A stretch of DNA of 64,000 nucleotides from Nothophaeocryptopus gaeumannii (lineage: Eukaryota; Ascomycota; Dothideomycetes; Mycosphaerellales; Mycosphaerellaceae): assembly GCA_031771865.1 (NCBI GenBank), contig JASISA010000022.1, positions 496,001-560,000 on the forward strand, in the 5' to 3' direction. The position numbers and the translations under genes were made by a program. Of the stretch, positions 31,501 through 41,850 are shown in pieces (the first letter of the stretch is position 1; the number at the start of each line of letters is the position of its first letter). The notes under the pieces were generated by a model, which saw only the letters and a list, made by a program, of their open reading frames with translations, was not told the DNA's origin and did no database searches.

Positions 31501-34500
31501 TGATGTCAGGAGCCTGATGCGAGCATTGACAACAGACTGATAGCCGGCGCTGTCCTGCAGTGCGGGTTGCTGCTTGAGGAAATAGCAGCGATGCATGAAG
31601 GAATCGTGCAATCTCAAGGGCTCTAGCCACGGTGAGTGATGCACTGACAAGTACTTATGTAGGTGGCCGTGACACAGGAGACAGGAATGTGGGAAACATC
31701 GGAGTATTGGTCGGCAACGTATACCACTGCAATTCAACCGTTGACCAGGCCTGCATCGCTATCGCGACGCTACAATTAGCAAAAACAAGGCGCGCACATA
31801 CTGCAGCTGCCATTGGGGGTATATTCCATCCATCCGACCCATGCCTGCGTTAACCAAAACATTGAGAGCCTCGACTCTATGGGAGGCCTCAGATCGGCTA
31901 AATGTACATTATCCAACAGCGGGTCCGTATCCGAGGGGCTGTGGTATTGAGATCCAACACCCAAATGAGTGCCAGGAATCAGGTAGTAGTAATACATGCC
32001 GTCCAGCAGCGCCGATGGTGAGAATGCGCGTGGCGAGATAAAAGTGAGAATAGAGTGATCGACGTGGTAGGGCCGCGGATTAATCAGGCCTGAAAGATGT
32101 CGTAGATTAAATTTAATGGCCTTCGAAGGGAGGTCCAGCAGCCGATGGATCGAGAAATGGTGTTTGTGGGTTGGGCCGTGGCTGCTTGTTGTTCGCCGCG
32201 TGACAATTCTCATGGGTCGCGACAGCTGACAGGGCCAGTCAGGACGGAGAGACCAGGCGCGCTTTCCAATTTGAAGAGCAAATTGTAAAGTTTTGCCTGG
32301 AGTGTCGGAGAGAGTGCGAAAGCCTCACTCGTCGGTCGCTGCAGTACGCCTCGGCGATCAAGCATACGACTACTAGAAGTCATGCTTAAACAACATTGCA
32401 TCCGAGGCCAGAGAATAGCAGCGCATGAAATGTTGACTCTGTGCTGGTCGTGTCGACGTCAATTCGTGACTCCGGGACCGTTTATTTGGTTGGAATAGGC
32501 GGCAAAGGCCTCGTTGGTGGCGGGCCTGGGCACGGCGGGAAGGTTGAAGCAGGCATGATTGTATGGGCGGGCGTGGTATTTGTTACTTAGTGGGGCGTTC
32601 TTGGCTAGTGCTCTGGCAAGGTAACACGTTCAGTTTGTTTGATCGTCGTCTCGGTGTTGCTTTTCGTGTAGTCGTCAGATGTGGTTGCTTCGTGTGATGG
32701 TATTCGTGGAGGGAGGTGACTGGATGTCCGGAGAAGGGGCGAAGGGGCGAAGGGCTGCTTATATGCTCGCAACCATAACTATGACATTTCGTACGCAAAC
32801 CATGTCCATGGGTCATTTCCAACGGCAGACCGCCCAATCCGCGCCGGTGAGTCCGTGCCTAACAGCCAACAACAGCTGCCTGGGAAAGGAGATCAACGTC
32901 GGCCGCTTGGCGTCGAAGCTAAAATGGAGCGTGAAAGGCTGTCCGCCGTTATGCGCTCGCCTTACGGAGTACAGCCTCGCATCCGCATCCTTTCCTCTCC
33001 TTTCCGTCCTCGGGCACCGACGTCTGGGATCGGGCCAGTTTCATCTTGTCCCTCGTACGGGGGATGCGCACATTGTGCATGGCTTGGCGTTCATCGCACC
33101 TTTACGTCAGCCACAGCTGGGCATCGACAGCTGGGCATCGACAGCAGCAGCAGGAGAGGAGACTTGCCGCTCCTGGCCTGCGCAGCCCAGCAGCTTCGCC
33201 CCAGGGGCATCCGCTCGTAGCCGCGGGCAGCGCCAAAGTTTCCAAGCTTACATACAGTATGTAGAGGTAGCTCTGCGCTTCACTTGCGGTCGGCGGTCTG
33301 CACATGCAGGGCGGCCAAGGTTTCTCCTGTCCTGTCGCAGGGGTACGGACTACGAAGTTTCATCGACACCGAATATTCTACCGCAAATTGTTCCTGCCAA
33401 CTGCCAGTGCGTGTTTGCGGTGCTTGTTGCATCGGCGCACCCAGCCTTAATCTCGCTTGCAGAGGCCATCGAAAGACGGGAGAAGAGCGGCAGAAGGATC
33501 GCTATCGCTACATTTACAGTAGCTGCCACAGAAATAGATGTCATGTACTCCGATACATGTACGAAGTATTTGCTTGCCGCGGCGGCCGTGCTATGTCGTC
33601 ATCTCTCTTTTGTCGACAGGCCTTTCTTGGCGCGACATCATCGCATCTCTGAGTCTCCTTACTGTACTTGTACTTCATTCTTCCACGTGGCCACAAGGAC
33701 ATGTCCGCCTCGCTCTTAGCGGTGCTTAGCGCTGGCTCGCTGCCAAATGGAGACAGCCAAGTCGTTCCGGACCAAGCTTGTGCAGAGTCTCCTTGACGAT
33801 GCATCTCCCGGGGCCCGGTATAATCCTGTTCTGCCGGTTAGCATATTAACGTCTCGCTTTATCGCACTTATACGGACGTTAAAACAATTACACGAACAAA
33901 CGTATACCTAGAGTAGAATTTTCACACGCCAAACTTTGCGACTCCGTGGAGCGGCGCTGCGTCCATGTCGTACAAAGTCTAATAACATGGCGCCGATTCC
34001 GCATGCAAGCCCGCGATACAATGTCATATCCGGCTGTCTGCTGTTGGGCATCTCCTTCCGTCCGCATGATCAACAGGAGAGCGCCGTTCGGCGTCTCTGA
34101 TCGCCCACCGTCTGTCTTCGCCTGCAGCCAGGACGAGTCGTCTGGATGGTAAACGTCACGGCGTCAACAGGTCTGTCAATTGCTATCGAGATCAATACGT
34201 CGTACATTTGCACTGCTTCTCTTGCTGCCGCCGGCGCCTCCATCCTGAATACTCCACAACAAGCTCGACCAGAATTCGGTCCCGGACTCGGCGGTGTGCA
34301 CAGCACAATCAAGGGCTTTGCACAACGTGGTCAATTTGCCGCCATGGTGAAACTGCCGCTCGCGCTCTTCGCTGTGGCTTCATTTCGCATTCTGACAGCC
34401 GGCGTGGTGGACAGTGCTCCCTGTTCAAGCACCTCTGAACAGGCCCCAAATGCAAGATCTGGCCGACCATCGGATCCGATGTAATGGTAAGTTGACTGGG

Positions 34501-36585
34501 AACAGAGGTACATGGCTTCCTGTTCCTGGTCTGAGGCTTTGCCCAGAACCTGGATGCGGCATTTCGATATCAGACCATAACTTCTATTCACTCCGTGCAG
34601 AAGATACATCTTCCCAGAAGCCCTACTCAATACCCTTCAATGCCAGAAGTAGTCTTGGCAGGCCCTTTTGCTGCCATGCTGCCCCTAATGTGGCTGACCG
34701 CTCTCTTGTCAAGGCCTCGCTTCCGCTGATGAGCCGTCGATTCGCACGAGGCCAAGACATAGCTGTCAAGGGCAGCTCTTATCGAAATCTCATGACAGCT
34801 ACCCGCCACGGCCTGCTCCGCGTAAGCTGTCGACAACCACACGATCTTGGCAGCAACCACGAATGCTTCGAGACGTTTAAAGCTCTCTTTTCCGTTCCGC
34901 AGCTTGTAGATCAGGTAAAAGCTGGAGATGCGCGGAGCCGAAGTAGCGCGAGCTCTCGATGATTGCGCCCGGGAGAGCTATCTAGATTTGTTCACACGAC
35001 CTCGGATATCGACTGTCTCAGAGGCAGGGGGTTAGCGCAGCGGTTCAACGCCTGCCGTGTTGTCTTTGTCTGGCCAAGGCCGTCAGCGTAAATATTGAAC
35101 GACACATTATTAGCAATAGCCTGATATGCTCGACGCCTTTCGTCTCAAGTGCACAAACTCGAGGGTGGAACTGCAGAGGAGGGATTAAAGGCTCATGTTG
35201 CACAAGCACTGTAGTTGCAGATGCCGTGCAGTCGCACGCAGAAAGAAGGCCACCAAAGTACGCCTCTGGCTTGTGCTTTTGTAGTCTAGTAACAACGCTG
35301 CCATCTAGGACTAAAAGGGTTCTTGAGCCATGACTGAGGCGAGGTGAGACAACATCTGGAATGGATTTTGTTCCTGCAGCTGTATTCCGAGTACGAACTC
35401 AAAATCACCAAGCTCACTGTGCTGACAGGAGTTTCGCATGAAGAACTTGAAGCTTTGGTACCTGCAGCCACCGGAAGAAGCGTGATGTAGGGCTAGTGGA
35501 TGCGAGGACGCGAATTCATGTAGCGGAGCTGGACACGAGTCATCAGTAGGCGCTGAACGCTGCGAACAACCAGATTTTGGGTAAAGTTGAGGACTTTACC
35601 TCTTTTCGAGGGAAAGCAACCTTTCCAAGTGGCCTCCGTGAGTACCCATGGCCTCTGGCTTCCCAAGACCTCGAAACTTTTCTGTCTAATCATTGCTGTC
35701 GTGGCGAGTGCGACTACGCAGCAATGCCGAGCTTCTCTGCATACACAATACACACCTCGTCTGCAAAGCCTCTGCGGACTGCTGGAAGCTGTGGCAGCAC
35801 ATCTCGCAAGTCTCATGATCTCGAGTCACCTTCTCATCCGTCGACTGTGTAGCTGGGCATACCGAGGTGACAACCGGCTACGACGCGTTCATGCTGTCGG
35901 AGGCTCTGGCGACACTGGGCGCGCACTTGGAAAGCGGGCTCTTTCTGTTCTGTTGTACTTCAGCCGTGCATAGTCACGATCAAAACGGTCAGGACATGTC
36001 AGCGGGCGCAAGAGGCAAGCGCTTACTTGTGAGTCCAACACTCGTTGAGGTGGGTTCAAAGTCAGCCTTTGGAGCAGCTGGCTAGCCGCAATACACAGAA
36101 TACGCGTCTCAGAGCCCGGCGAGCACTAGAGCAGTGTCACAGCACCGGTCACTCGCTTGATCCTTCCAAACTTCACCGGCATGTCGCAGTTGTAGCTCAC
36201 AGCATCGTGAAGGGGAACTACTCGCAGACTCTAGGCACCGAAAAGACCAGGAGGCCCGCGTCTCGAGTCTTATTTCAAACTCACGGGGGAAAGTCGTTGC
36301 AGGTTTGAAGTGTCGCCGAACTCTAGGAAAGACCATATCACTCGGTAAGCCGTCTGGATCGAGCGGCATGGGCTTCTCGAGACAACTTCTGCTCCGGCAA
36401 GACCCTGCTTCTTTGTCTCGGCTTTGGCCGCCGCCTGAAGGAAACTGAACACTTCACACAGGTGGGGTAGAAGTTCAGGTCGGCGCGTACCAAAGTCCGG
36501 GGAACGTCGTATCTCCCTCAAATCTCGTCATGACAAAGTCTACGTTATTTCCGCCGGTCTGAACAGAATTGCGGACATCTCAGTC
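28595..36585. other. Eight-kilobase stretch without a supported gene
   Basis: Base composition looks normal and CpA is not depleted, so this is not RIP sequence. Many short frames exist on both strands (the longest, 32679-33719 plus, is 346 codons), but none shows domains, splice patterns or family motifs I recognise. Simple repeats: (GCA)n at about 29435-29460 and CAGCTGGGCATCGA direct repeats at about 33114-33150. Minus-strand frames at 29779-30340 could be eroded coding sequence. A small secreted-peptide frame at 34344 is listed separately. Confidence 0.45.
34344..34484 (+). CDS. Possible small secreted peptide
   Basis: 46 codons from an ATG in strong context (GCCGCCATGG). The N-terminus MVKLPLALFAVASFRILTAG looks like a secretion signal with a likely cleavage near the following Val-Asp-Ser-Ala. 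The mature part is short, with one Cys. A GTAAGT follows the TAA at once, so longer spliced forms are possible if another donor (GTAATG) is used. No homology recognised. Could be chance. Confidence 0.2.
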   Translation: MVKLPLALFAVASFRILTAGVVDSAPCSSTSEQAPNARSGRPSDPM

Positions 36586-37449
36586 CTAGTCGTCTTCCAC
36601 GAACACTCCAGTTTCGCCCGCCGCCTGCGTTCCGATCCATTGCTCCATCATCTGACTGCCTCCTACAGGGTCTGTCTGCTGCCTCTTCCCTTTCCTCGTC
36701 ACGATCAAACACAATATCTTTCCGTAAATACCGAATCCATCGTATGAAGTATTCATGGCCAGCTTCTTCTTGTCGTCTCGTTGTTGGGCCTGCTCAGCAG
36801 GCTTTTCGGTATGCTCATGTGCACCTTCGGTACGCTTACGTTTCTTGTTTGGTTTCGCACGCTGCGTATTGAAAAGCTCTTCGTCGCTTGAGCTCACGAA
36901 GAGTGCATCGTGTTCATGCTCGCCTGTAGTGGTCTCATTGTTCTCGGCCGAGGAGCCTGACTTCCGTTTCTCTCCCGTTCCCGCCTGTGGTATCTTGTCC
37001 AGCCCCACCACCTCGTCTCTCTCCTCCCTCAAGATGTCCGACACCTCTGCGCTCTCGTCCAGATCAATAGCATCCTCTTTTGTCTTCCCGAGCCAGCCCG
37101 TCAAATTCCTCCCCGTACCCGTGATCCTCGGCTTATCCGCGAAAGTCTTACTCTTGGTGAGCAGCGAATGCCTCCCGGACATGTCCTTCAGGAAAATGGA
37201 AACTTCAAAGTCATCTTGACTGGCAACGTCCTTGATGCCTTTCTTCTTCTTGCCTCCCCTCTTCTTTGCGTTCTCGTTCTCCTCGCGAAGCTTGGGCAGG
37301 ACTTTTGGGCGGACTTCTTGAATGATGCGGTCGAGGACATTGTCGCGGGAGCTGAGGAGCCATGCTGCGTCGGAAGGCTTGTGCAAGTAGATCCGGACCT
37401 CCAGCACGGAGTATTTCGTGATTCGCAGGTATCGTCGAATGGGCGCCAT
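36586..37449 (-). CDS. Conserved fungal protein of unknown function (MAPIRRYLRI-type)
   Basis: 287 aa, single exon. The start at 37449 (MAPIRRYLRITKYSVLEVRI) is chosen because this opening is, as I recall, conserved in ascomycete relatives; an in-frame ATG at 37488 would add 13 residues. The ordered N-terminal half (YLHKPSDAAWLL, NVLDRIIQEVRPKVLPKLRE, DDFEVSIFLKDMSGRHSLLT) is followed by an acidic, Lys-rich disordered region with nuclear-localisation-like PNKKRKRTEG, and a short ordered end (SYDGFGIYGKILCLIV). A nuclear role is suggested by composition only. No enzyme motif. It is divergent from the BolA gene with 451 bp between. Confidence 0.75.
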   Translation of the reverse strand: MAPIRRYLRITKYSVLEVRIYLHKPSDAAWLLSSRDNVLDRIIQEVRPKVLPKLREENENAKKRGGKKKKGIKDVASQDDFEVSIFLKDMSGRHSLLTKSKTFADKPRITGTGRNLTGWLGKTKEDAIDLDESAEVSDILREERDEVVGLDKIPQAGTGEKRKSGSSAENNETTTGEHEHDALFVSSSDEELFNTQRAKPNKKRKRTEGAHEHTEKPAEQAQQRDDKKKLAMNTSYDGFGIYGKILCLIVTRKGKRQQTDPVGGSQMMEQWIGTQAAGETGVFVEDD

Positions 37450-37900
37450 GGCCTTGGGGACGCTGGGTCGTGACGGAAGACTCTCCACAGTTATTCACAA
37501 TCTCACTGAGACAATCATCGAGACAGCTGTTGTAATACACGACCATGTACATGTAGGTCGAGGGTGTCACGTGTTACATGTTATTGTGGTAACGGAGACT
37601 ACATGTACAAGTCGGGCTGCAGTTCACAACAGGCTCGTGGCCAGTCGGAGTCACCGTGAGTGAATGTGAGGCAGTCCACGTGTTTGACATGTAAATGTGG
37701 AGTAATCATAATGGGCTATGGGCAGGTGAGGTGATGAGGTGCGGCGAGTTCGGGTGGGCGTCTGTGCGGCACCCGCGAAACTTGAACATCCATGTACACG
37801 ACGGTCCTGGGTTGCTGAGTTCCGATGTGGAGACATTCTGTTGACAAGACATTCCATCACTGCACACTGTCTTCATAGCAACACTGCTCATTCGCTGCGA
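37450..37900. promoter_or_regulatory. Divergent promoter with an 11-bp inverted repeat
   Basis: TGTACATGTAG at 37546-37556 and its reverse complement CTACATGTACA at 37599-37609 face each other across 42 bp that include a CACGTG E-box-like site at about 37568. This lies between the conserved nuclear-type gene (minus) and the BolA gene (plus) and could be a transcription factor site. Inference only. Confidence 0.35.
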
Positions 37901-38532
37901 ATGCTATTCCGGACACTCCAATCTGTTCACCAGCAACAGCCATTGCGCAGGCTCTATTCCGCCATGGCATCGCAAACGCCGATGGAAGATGTGATGCGGC
38001 AAAAGGTCTGTAGAGCCACATTTGAGTGGGCTCGAGCGCTGCACCAAGCGGCCGCAGGCTTGTTCCTCATGCGTCCTTCACATGGATGCTAACATTCTTC
38101 AAGATTACCGAGGCCTTCTCTCCTACGTTACTCGAGATCTTCAACGACTCACACCTTCACGCTCATCACAAAGCCATGCAGGACAGTACATCCAGGGAGA
38201 CGCATTTCAGGTGAGCTATTATCTCCGTCTTATGCTGCTCCATTTGTACGATTTCATCCATGAGCCTTTGCTGACTGTCCAGCCAGAGCTTATATCGTCT
38301 CCGATTCATTTAGAGGCAAGATGCAGCCTGTGCGGCATCGCATGGTGTAAGGACCCAAAGGCCAGAAAGCATCCAATGTCTGGGACACATGCTGACTTTC
38401 TGCCCTTTGCTTTGTAGGTATCAGCTGATGAAGGCTGAAATGGCTGCTGAGGGAGGCATCCATGCCCTACAGCTACGAACGAGAACGACGGAGGAAGAGG
38501 AGAGGGCTCGAGCCAAGGAGGCCACCGCGTAA
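37901..38532 (+). CDS. BOL1: Mitochondrial BolA-like protein 1
   Basis: 128 aa, join(37901..38005,38104..38210,38287..38346,38418..38532), 387 nt. Introns: 98 bp (branch GCTAAC), 76 bp and 71 bp. N-terminus MLFRTLQSVHQQQPLRRLYS is a likely mitochondrial presequence; a second ATG (MASQTPMEDVM) begins the conserved part. The BolA fold is clear: MEDVMRQKITEAFSPTLLEI, FNDSHLHAHHKAM (with conserved His), HFRAYIVSDSFRGKMQPVRH and RMVYQLMKAEMAAEGGIHAL. BolA1 works with monothiol glutaredoxin 5 in delivering Fe-S clusters in mitochondria. The third intron is an introner-like element (listed separately). It is convergent with the Sym1 gene, 253 bp apart. Confidence 0.93.
38347..38417 (+). mobile_element. 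Introner-like element: intron 3 of the BolA gene (copy A)
   Basis: 71-nt intron GTAAGGACCC...GCTTTGTAG, phase 2. It is 60/71 identical (ungapped) to intron 1 of the hydrolase-WSC gene and about 49/71 to intron 2 of that gene; all three are exactly 71 nt. Shared blocks are GCATCCAATGT, GCTGAC (branch) and GCTTT next to the acceptor. Unrelated host genes with near-identical introns are the mark of introner-like elements. Confidence 0.85.
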
Positions 38533-38785
38533 ATGAAGGTCGAGAGGACGAACGTGATCAATTCTGAGCGCCTTCTATCCTATGATGATCGTCTGTCGTA
38601 CGATCACGCTCTCTAGGCCTGAACGCCATATGCAAATCATGATACCCTAGGCTGCTCGCAGGCGCCGGGTGCGTATGTTACAGATCGTGGTGCTTGGAGG
38701 CAGTGGTGGCCTCTCTTTCAGGTCTCGAGTGAGTTGGATCGGGCAGGGAGGTGGTGAGGATGACGGAGGATGGCGTCCCGCGCAT

Positions 38786-39474
38786 TCAAACGTCGGGAGG
38801 AAGGAAGCCGCCGTCCTTGTCGTGAGCTCCACTAGGCGCGCTGTTCAAGAAGGAGAGGTAGCAGTTCCAGACTGGTACATGTCAGTCACTCAATCCATTG
38901 AAGAAGTAGCAAGGTCGTTGCACTTACACAGCGAGACAGTGTTGACCACTAGCACACGCATATTCAGCGGGACGAACTTGAAGTTGAGGAACTGAATTGC
39001 TGGCCACACCATCCAGTTGGCCTTCAGTGCACCTGCGTATGTTGATGCTAGCTTCTCCTGAGGATCGGTGCCCTCCATAAGGGCCATCGAGCTCAAGAAG
39101 ACGAAGAGATTGGTGGATGCGAAGACGGTCTGGTCTGTTGCGACTCGGGCGAGGATCTCGGCGTTGGGTCGACCGGGAATGGTGATCTTTTTCTGGAGGA
39201 ATCCGAACCACTTGGTCGCGGCAGGACCGAAGACCAGACCGCCATAGAGAGCCATCCGACCTGTACGGCCGAAGTCGTGTGCCTTTCGGCCTTCGACGAG
39301 ATGCTGGGCCATCGAGTCGCCGGTTGCGAAGAGGATGGAGGTCGAGATGGCTTGCGTGAGGATTGGGCGTGTAGCCAGCTTGTGCTGGTACCTGGTATCG
39401 ATCGATGATGGTCAGCCAATCTTCGGGGATGTTGCGCCTCGAGGGTGTGCCCACCAGCGCCACATAGTGGCCAT
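38786..39474 (-). CDS. SYM1: Mpv17/PMP22 family inner-membrane protein, Sym1-like
   Basis: 189 aa, complement(join(38786..38871,38928..39391,39455..39474)), 570 nt. A 20-nt first exon (MATMWRW) splices through a 63-bp intron to YQHKLATRPILTQAISTSIL; a second intron of 56 bp (GTAAGT...TACCAG) precedes the end. Family signatures: RMALYGGLVFGPAATKWFGF, NWMVWPAIQFLNFKFVPLNM, RVLVVNTVSL and FWNCYLSFLNS. About four membrane helices are expected. Sym1/Mpv17 sits in the mitochondrial inner membrane and is needed for ethanol or stress tolerance in yeast. A shorter start at 39465 is possible. Divergent from NPT1. Confidence 0.92.
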
Positions 39475-40183
39475 TGTTGGTACTCGCTCGGTACTCGACG
39501 TTCGGTGTGAGCTCGTTGTAGGTGGGTGGCAGGCGTACTAGTGGAGGTTGTTTAACTTGTTTTAGTTACGGAGGTGTCTAGGGTCGAGGTTGTGTCGAGG
39601 GTGGTTGTTGGTCGTCGGCTCGAGGAGTGCTGGTTAAAGTGATCGAAGCGCCGGTGTAGATTCCAGGCGCTCGTTGATCACAGCATGTGGCGGCGGAGAT
39701 GACAAGTGAATGTCTTCAGAAAATTGTGCTGTCTGGTGATGAGTCCAGCGATACATGCACGTGTGTATGGAAGAGCTTCGAGAGTTTTGAGTCCGCCGAC
39801 GCCAAATGCTCGGCTAAGCTCCTGCGTTCGTCAAAGTTTCGCGCGCCAGGGGCATGATGTCAGCGAGCGCCCAAGCTCGTCGTTCGCAACTACTCCACTG
39901 CCCCACTACGCCCGGCCCCGCAGAAACATACGCACCTCATACATACATACATACATACATACATTCACTTGCATGGTTTTGGCCCTGCATGTGATCATCC
40001 TCTCACCTGCATAATATTATGAGTTCCTAGCACACATTCCAGTCACCAGCGAGCGAACAGCAGAGGTGTCCACTTCATTCACTTCCTTCTCTTGGCTTTA
40101 TCACATGCCCCGCTACTAGAGGCAAACGCCCTCTCTGCATCGCCACACCATCCACCGCCTTTGGCCCTCGCCCGGTGCAAATT
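39475..40183. promoter_or_regulatory. Divergent promoter of Sym1 and NPT1 with an (ATAC)n microsatellite
   Basis: 709 bp. A CATA tetranucleotide tract (about 6.5 units) occupies 39938-39964. The region just upstream of NPT1 is pyrimidine- and CC-rich, as expected of a fungal leader. No protein-coding unit supported. Confidence 0.5.
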
Positions 40184-41557
40184 ATGGCCAACACGATCGA
40201 CGGCGCCGATCACCCTGAGGGCATCTTCTCTCTGCTCGACACTGACCTCTACAAGCTGACGATGCAATGCGCCGTGCTCAAGTACTTCCCCGATGTCGAT
40301 GTGGAATACACCTTCACGAACCGCACACCGCACATGAGACTGACGCGCGGCGCGTACGACTGGCTGCGAGCCCAGATCGACAAGCTGGAGAACGTTGTCG
40401 TCACTGACTCAGAAGTCAGCTGGCTCAAGAGCAACTGTCCGTACCTAAATGCCGGGTACCTCGAGTATTTGCGCACTTTCACCTTGCGTCCGAAACACCA
40501 GGTCACTACCAAATTCACGCCTAGCTCCTCTGAGGACAAGGGCGACGCAACCCCAGGCGATATGGAGACGCTGGTGCACGGCCAGTGGAAGGATACCATT
40601 TTGTACGAAATCCCGCTGCTCGCCCTTACCTCCGAAGCCTACTTCAAGTTCGTGGACACCGACTGGAGTCACAATGGGCAGGTGTTGAAAGCAAAGCATA
40701 AGGGCGAGAAGCTGCTGGAGGCCGGTTGCGTCTTTAGCGAATTTGGTAGCAGGAGACGGAGAGACTACAAGACGCACGACATGGTCATGCAAGGACTACT
40801 ACAGGCACAGAAGGAGGCACAGACAAATGGCAAAGGATGGGAGGGCAAGTTTAGCGGCACTTCCAACGTCCACTTCGCCATGCGCTACAACGTGGATCCG
40901 GTGGGTACCGTCGCTCACGAATGGTTCATGGGCATCGCTGCAGTGACTCAAGACTACGCCAATGCGAATGAGAAGGCTCTGCAGTATTGGACTGGTACCT
41001 TCGGTCGTGGCGTACTCGCCGTCGCCCTCACCGACACCTTCGGCACGCCAGCCTTCCTCCGCGCATTCGCACGCCCGGCTCCAACGAGCGGTCATACCAG
41101 TGATGCTCAGTGGGGAAATCCGACATACGCGCAGATGTTCACTGGCGTGCGTCAGGACTCTGGTGATCCGCTCGAATTTGTGCAGCTGATGCACACCTTC
41201 TACAAGAGCCAGCAAATCAACGAAAAGAAGGTCGTCGTCTTCTCTGACAGTCTGAACATCGAGCGTGCCATTCAATACAAAGAGGCTACAGAGAAGGCCG
41301 GCCTGACGGCGACCTTTGGCATTGGCACGTTTTTCACAAATGACTTCTGGCATCTCGGCAGGAACGAGAAGAGTGTGCCTCTCAACATCGTCATCAAGAT
41401 TAGCAAGGCGAATGGCAAGTACGCTATCAAGCTGAGTGACGACAAGGGCAAGAACATGGGCAATGATGAGCTCATGCAGTCCGTCAAGAAACAGGTCGGC
41501 TATGAAGAAAAGAACTGGGAGGGAGGTGACGAGGCGCATCGCTGGGATACGAAATAG
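40184..41557 (+). CDS. NPT1: Nicotinate phosphoribosyltransferase
   Basis: 457 aa, single exon, ATG 40184 (MANTIDGADHPEGIFSLLDT). It makes nicotinate mononucleotide from nicotinate and PRPP with ATP, the entry step of the Preiss-Handler NAD salvage route. Motifs along the chain: LLDTDLYKLTMQCAVLKYFP, FTNRTPHMRL, EIPLLALTSEAYF, FSEFGSRRRRDYKTHD, SGTSNVHFAMRYN, GTVAHEWFMGIAAVTQDYAN, TDTFGTPAFL, FTGVRQDSGDPLEFV, VVFSDSLN and FGIGTFFTNDF. Length and order match the yeast Npt1 class. No signal peptide, consistent with a cytosolic/nuclear enzyme. Convergent with the hydrolase-WSC gene, 293 bp apart. Confidence 0.96.
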   Translation: MANTIDGADHPEGIFSLLDTDLYKLTMQCAVLKYFPDVDVEYTFTNRTPHMRLTRGAYDWLRAQIDKLENVVVTDSEVSWLKSNCPYLNAGYLEYLRTFTLRPKHQVTTKFTPSSSEDKGDATPGDMETLVHGQWKDTILYEIPLLALTSEAYFKFVDTDWSHNGQVLKAKHKGEKLLEAGCVFSEFGSRRRRDYKTHDMVMQGLLQAQKEAQTNGKGWEGKFSGTSNVHFAMRYNVDPVGTVAHEWFMGIAAVTQDYANANEKALQYWTGTFGRGVLAVALTDTFGTPAFLRAFARPAPTSGHTSDAQWGNPTYAQMFTGVRQDSGDPLEFVQLMHTFYKSQQINEKKVVVFSDSLNIERAIQYKEATEKAGLTATFGIGTFFTNDFWHLGRNEKSVPLNIVIKISKANGKYAIKLSDDKGKNMGNDELMQSVKKQVGYEEKNWEGGDEAHRWDTK

Positions 41558-41850
41558 AAGTTTGCTGAGATTGTAGCGCTGCTCCATCAGCGTGGCATAG
41601 ACGAGATACCCGGATCAAGGGTCAGAGCGAGGCGTCACGGAGTTGTGAATGCGAAACGATATAGCACATCGCAATGCGAAAGTCTATCGAGGTCTATCTT
41701 TGTCGCCCATATTCCGTTGCCAACACCTGCGCTAACTAAACGATCGGCTGCAGCCGTCTGTTTAGGCATACGTTCGAAAAAACACACAAGCATCAGAAGG
41801 AGAACATGCGTCTCATCTCCAAGAACGACTGCCACGCCCACATACCCTCT

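Noticed and set aside
32679..33719. 346-codon open frame on the plus strand
   Set aside because: No recognisable domain, signal or splice pattern. Composition and repeats (QPQLGIDSW/GIDSWAS) look like translated non-coding DNA, and competing frames exist.
35028..35065. GGGGGTTAGCGCAGCGGTTC resembling a tRNA 5' half with A box
   Set aside because: No matching acceptor 3' strand or T-loop downstream. At most a tRNA-derived fragment.
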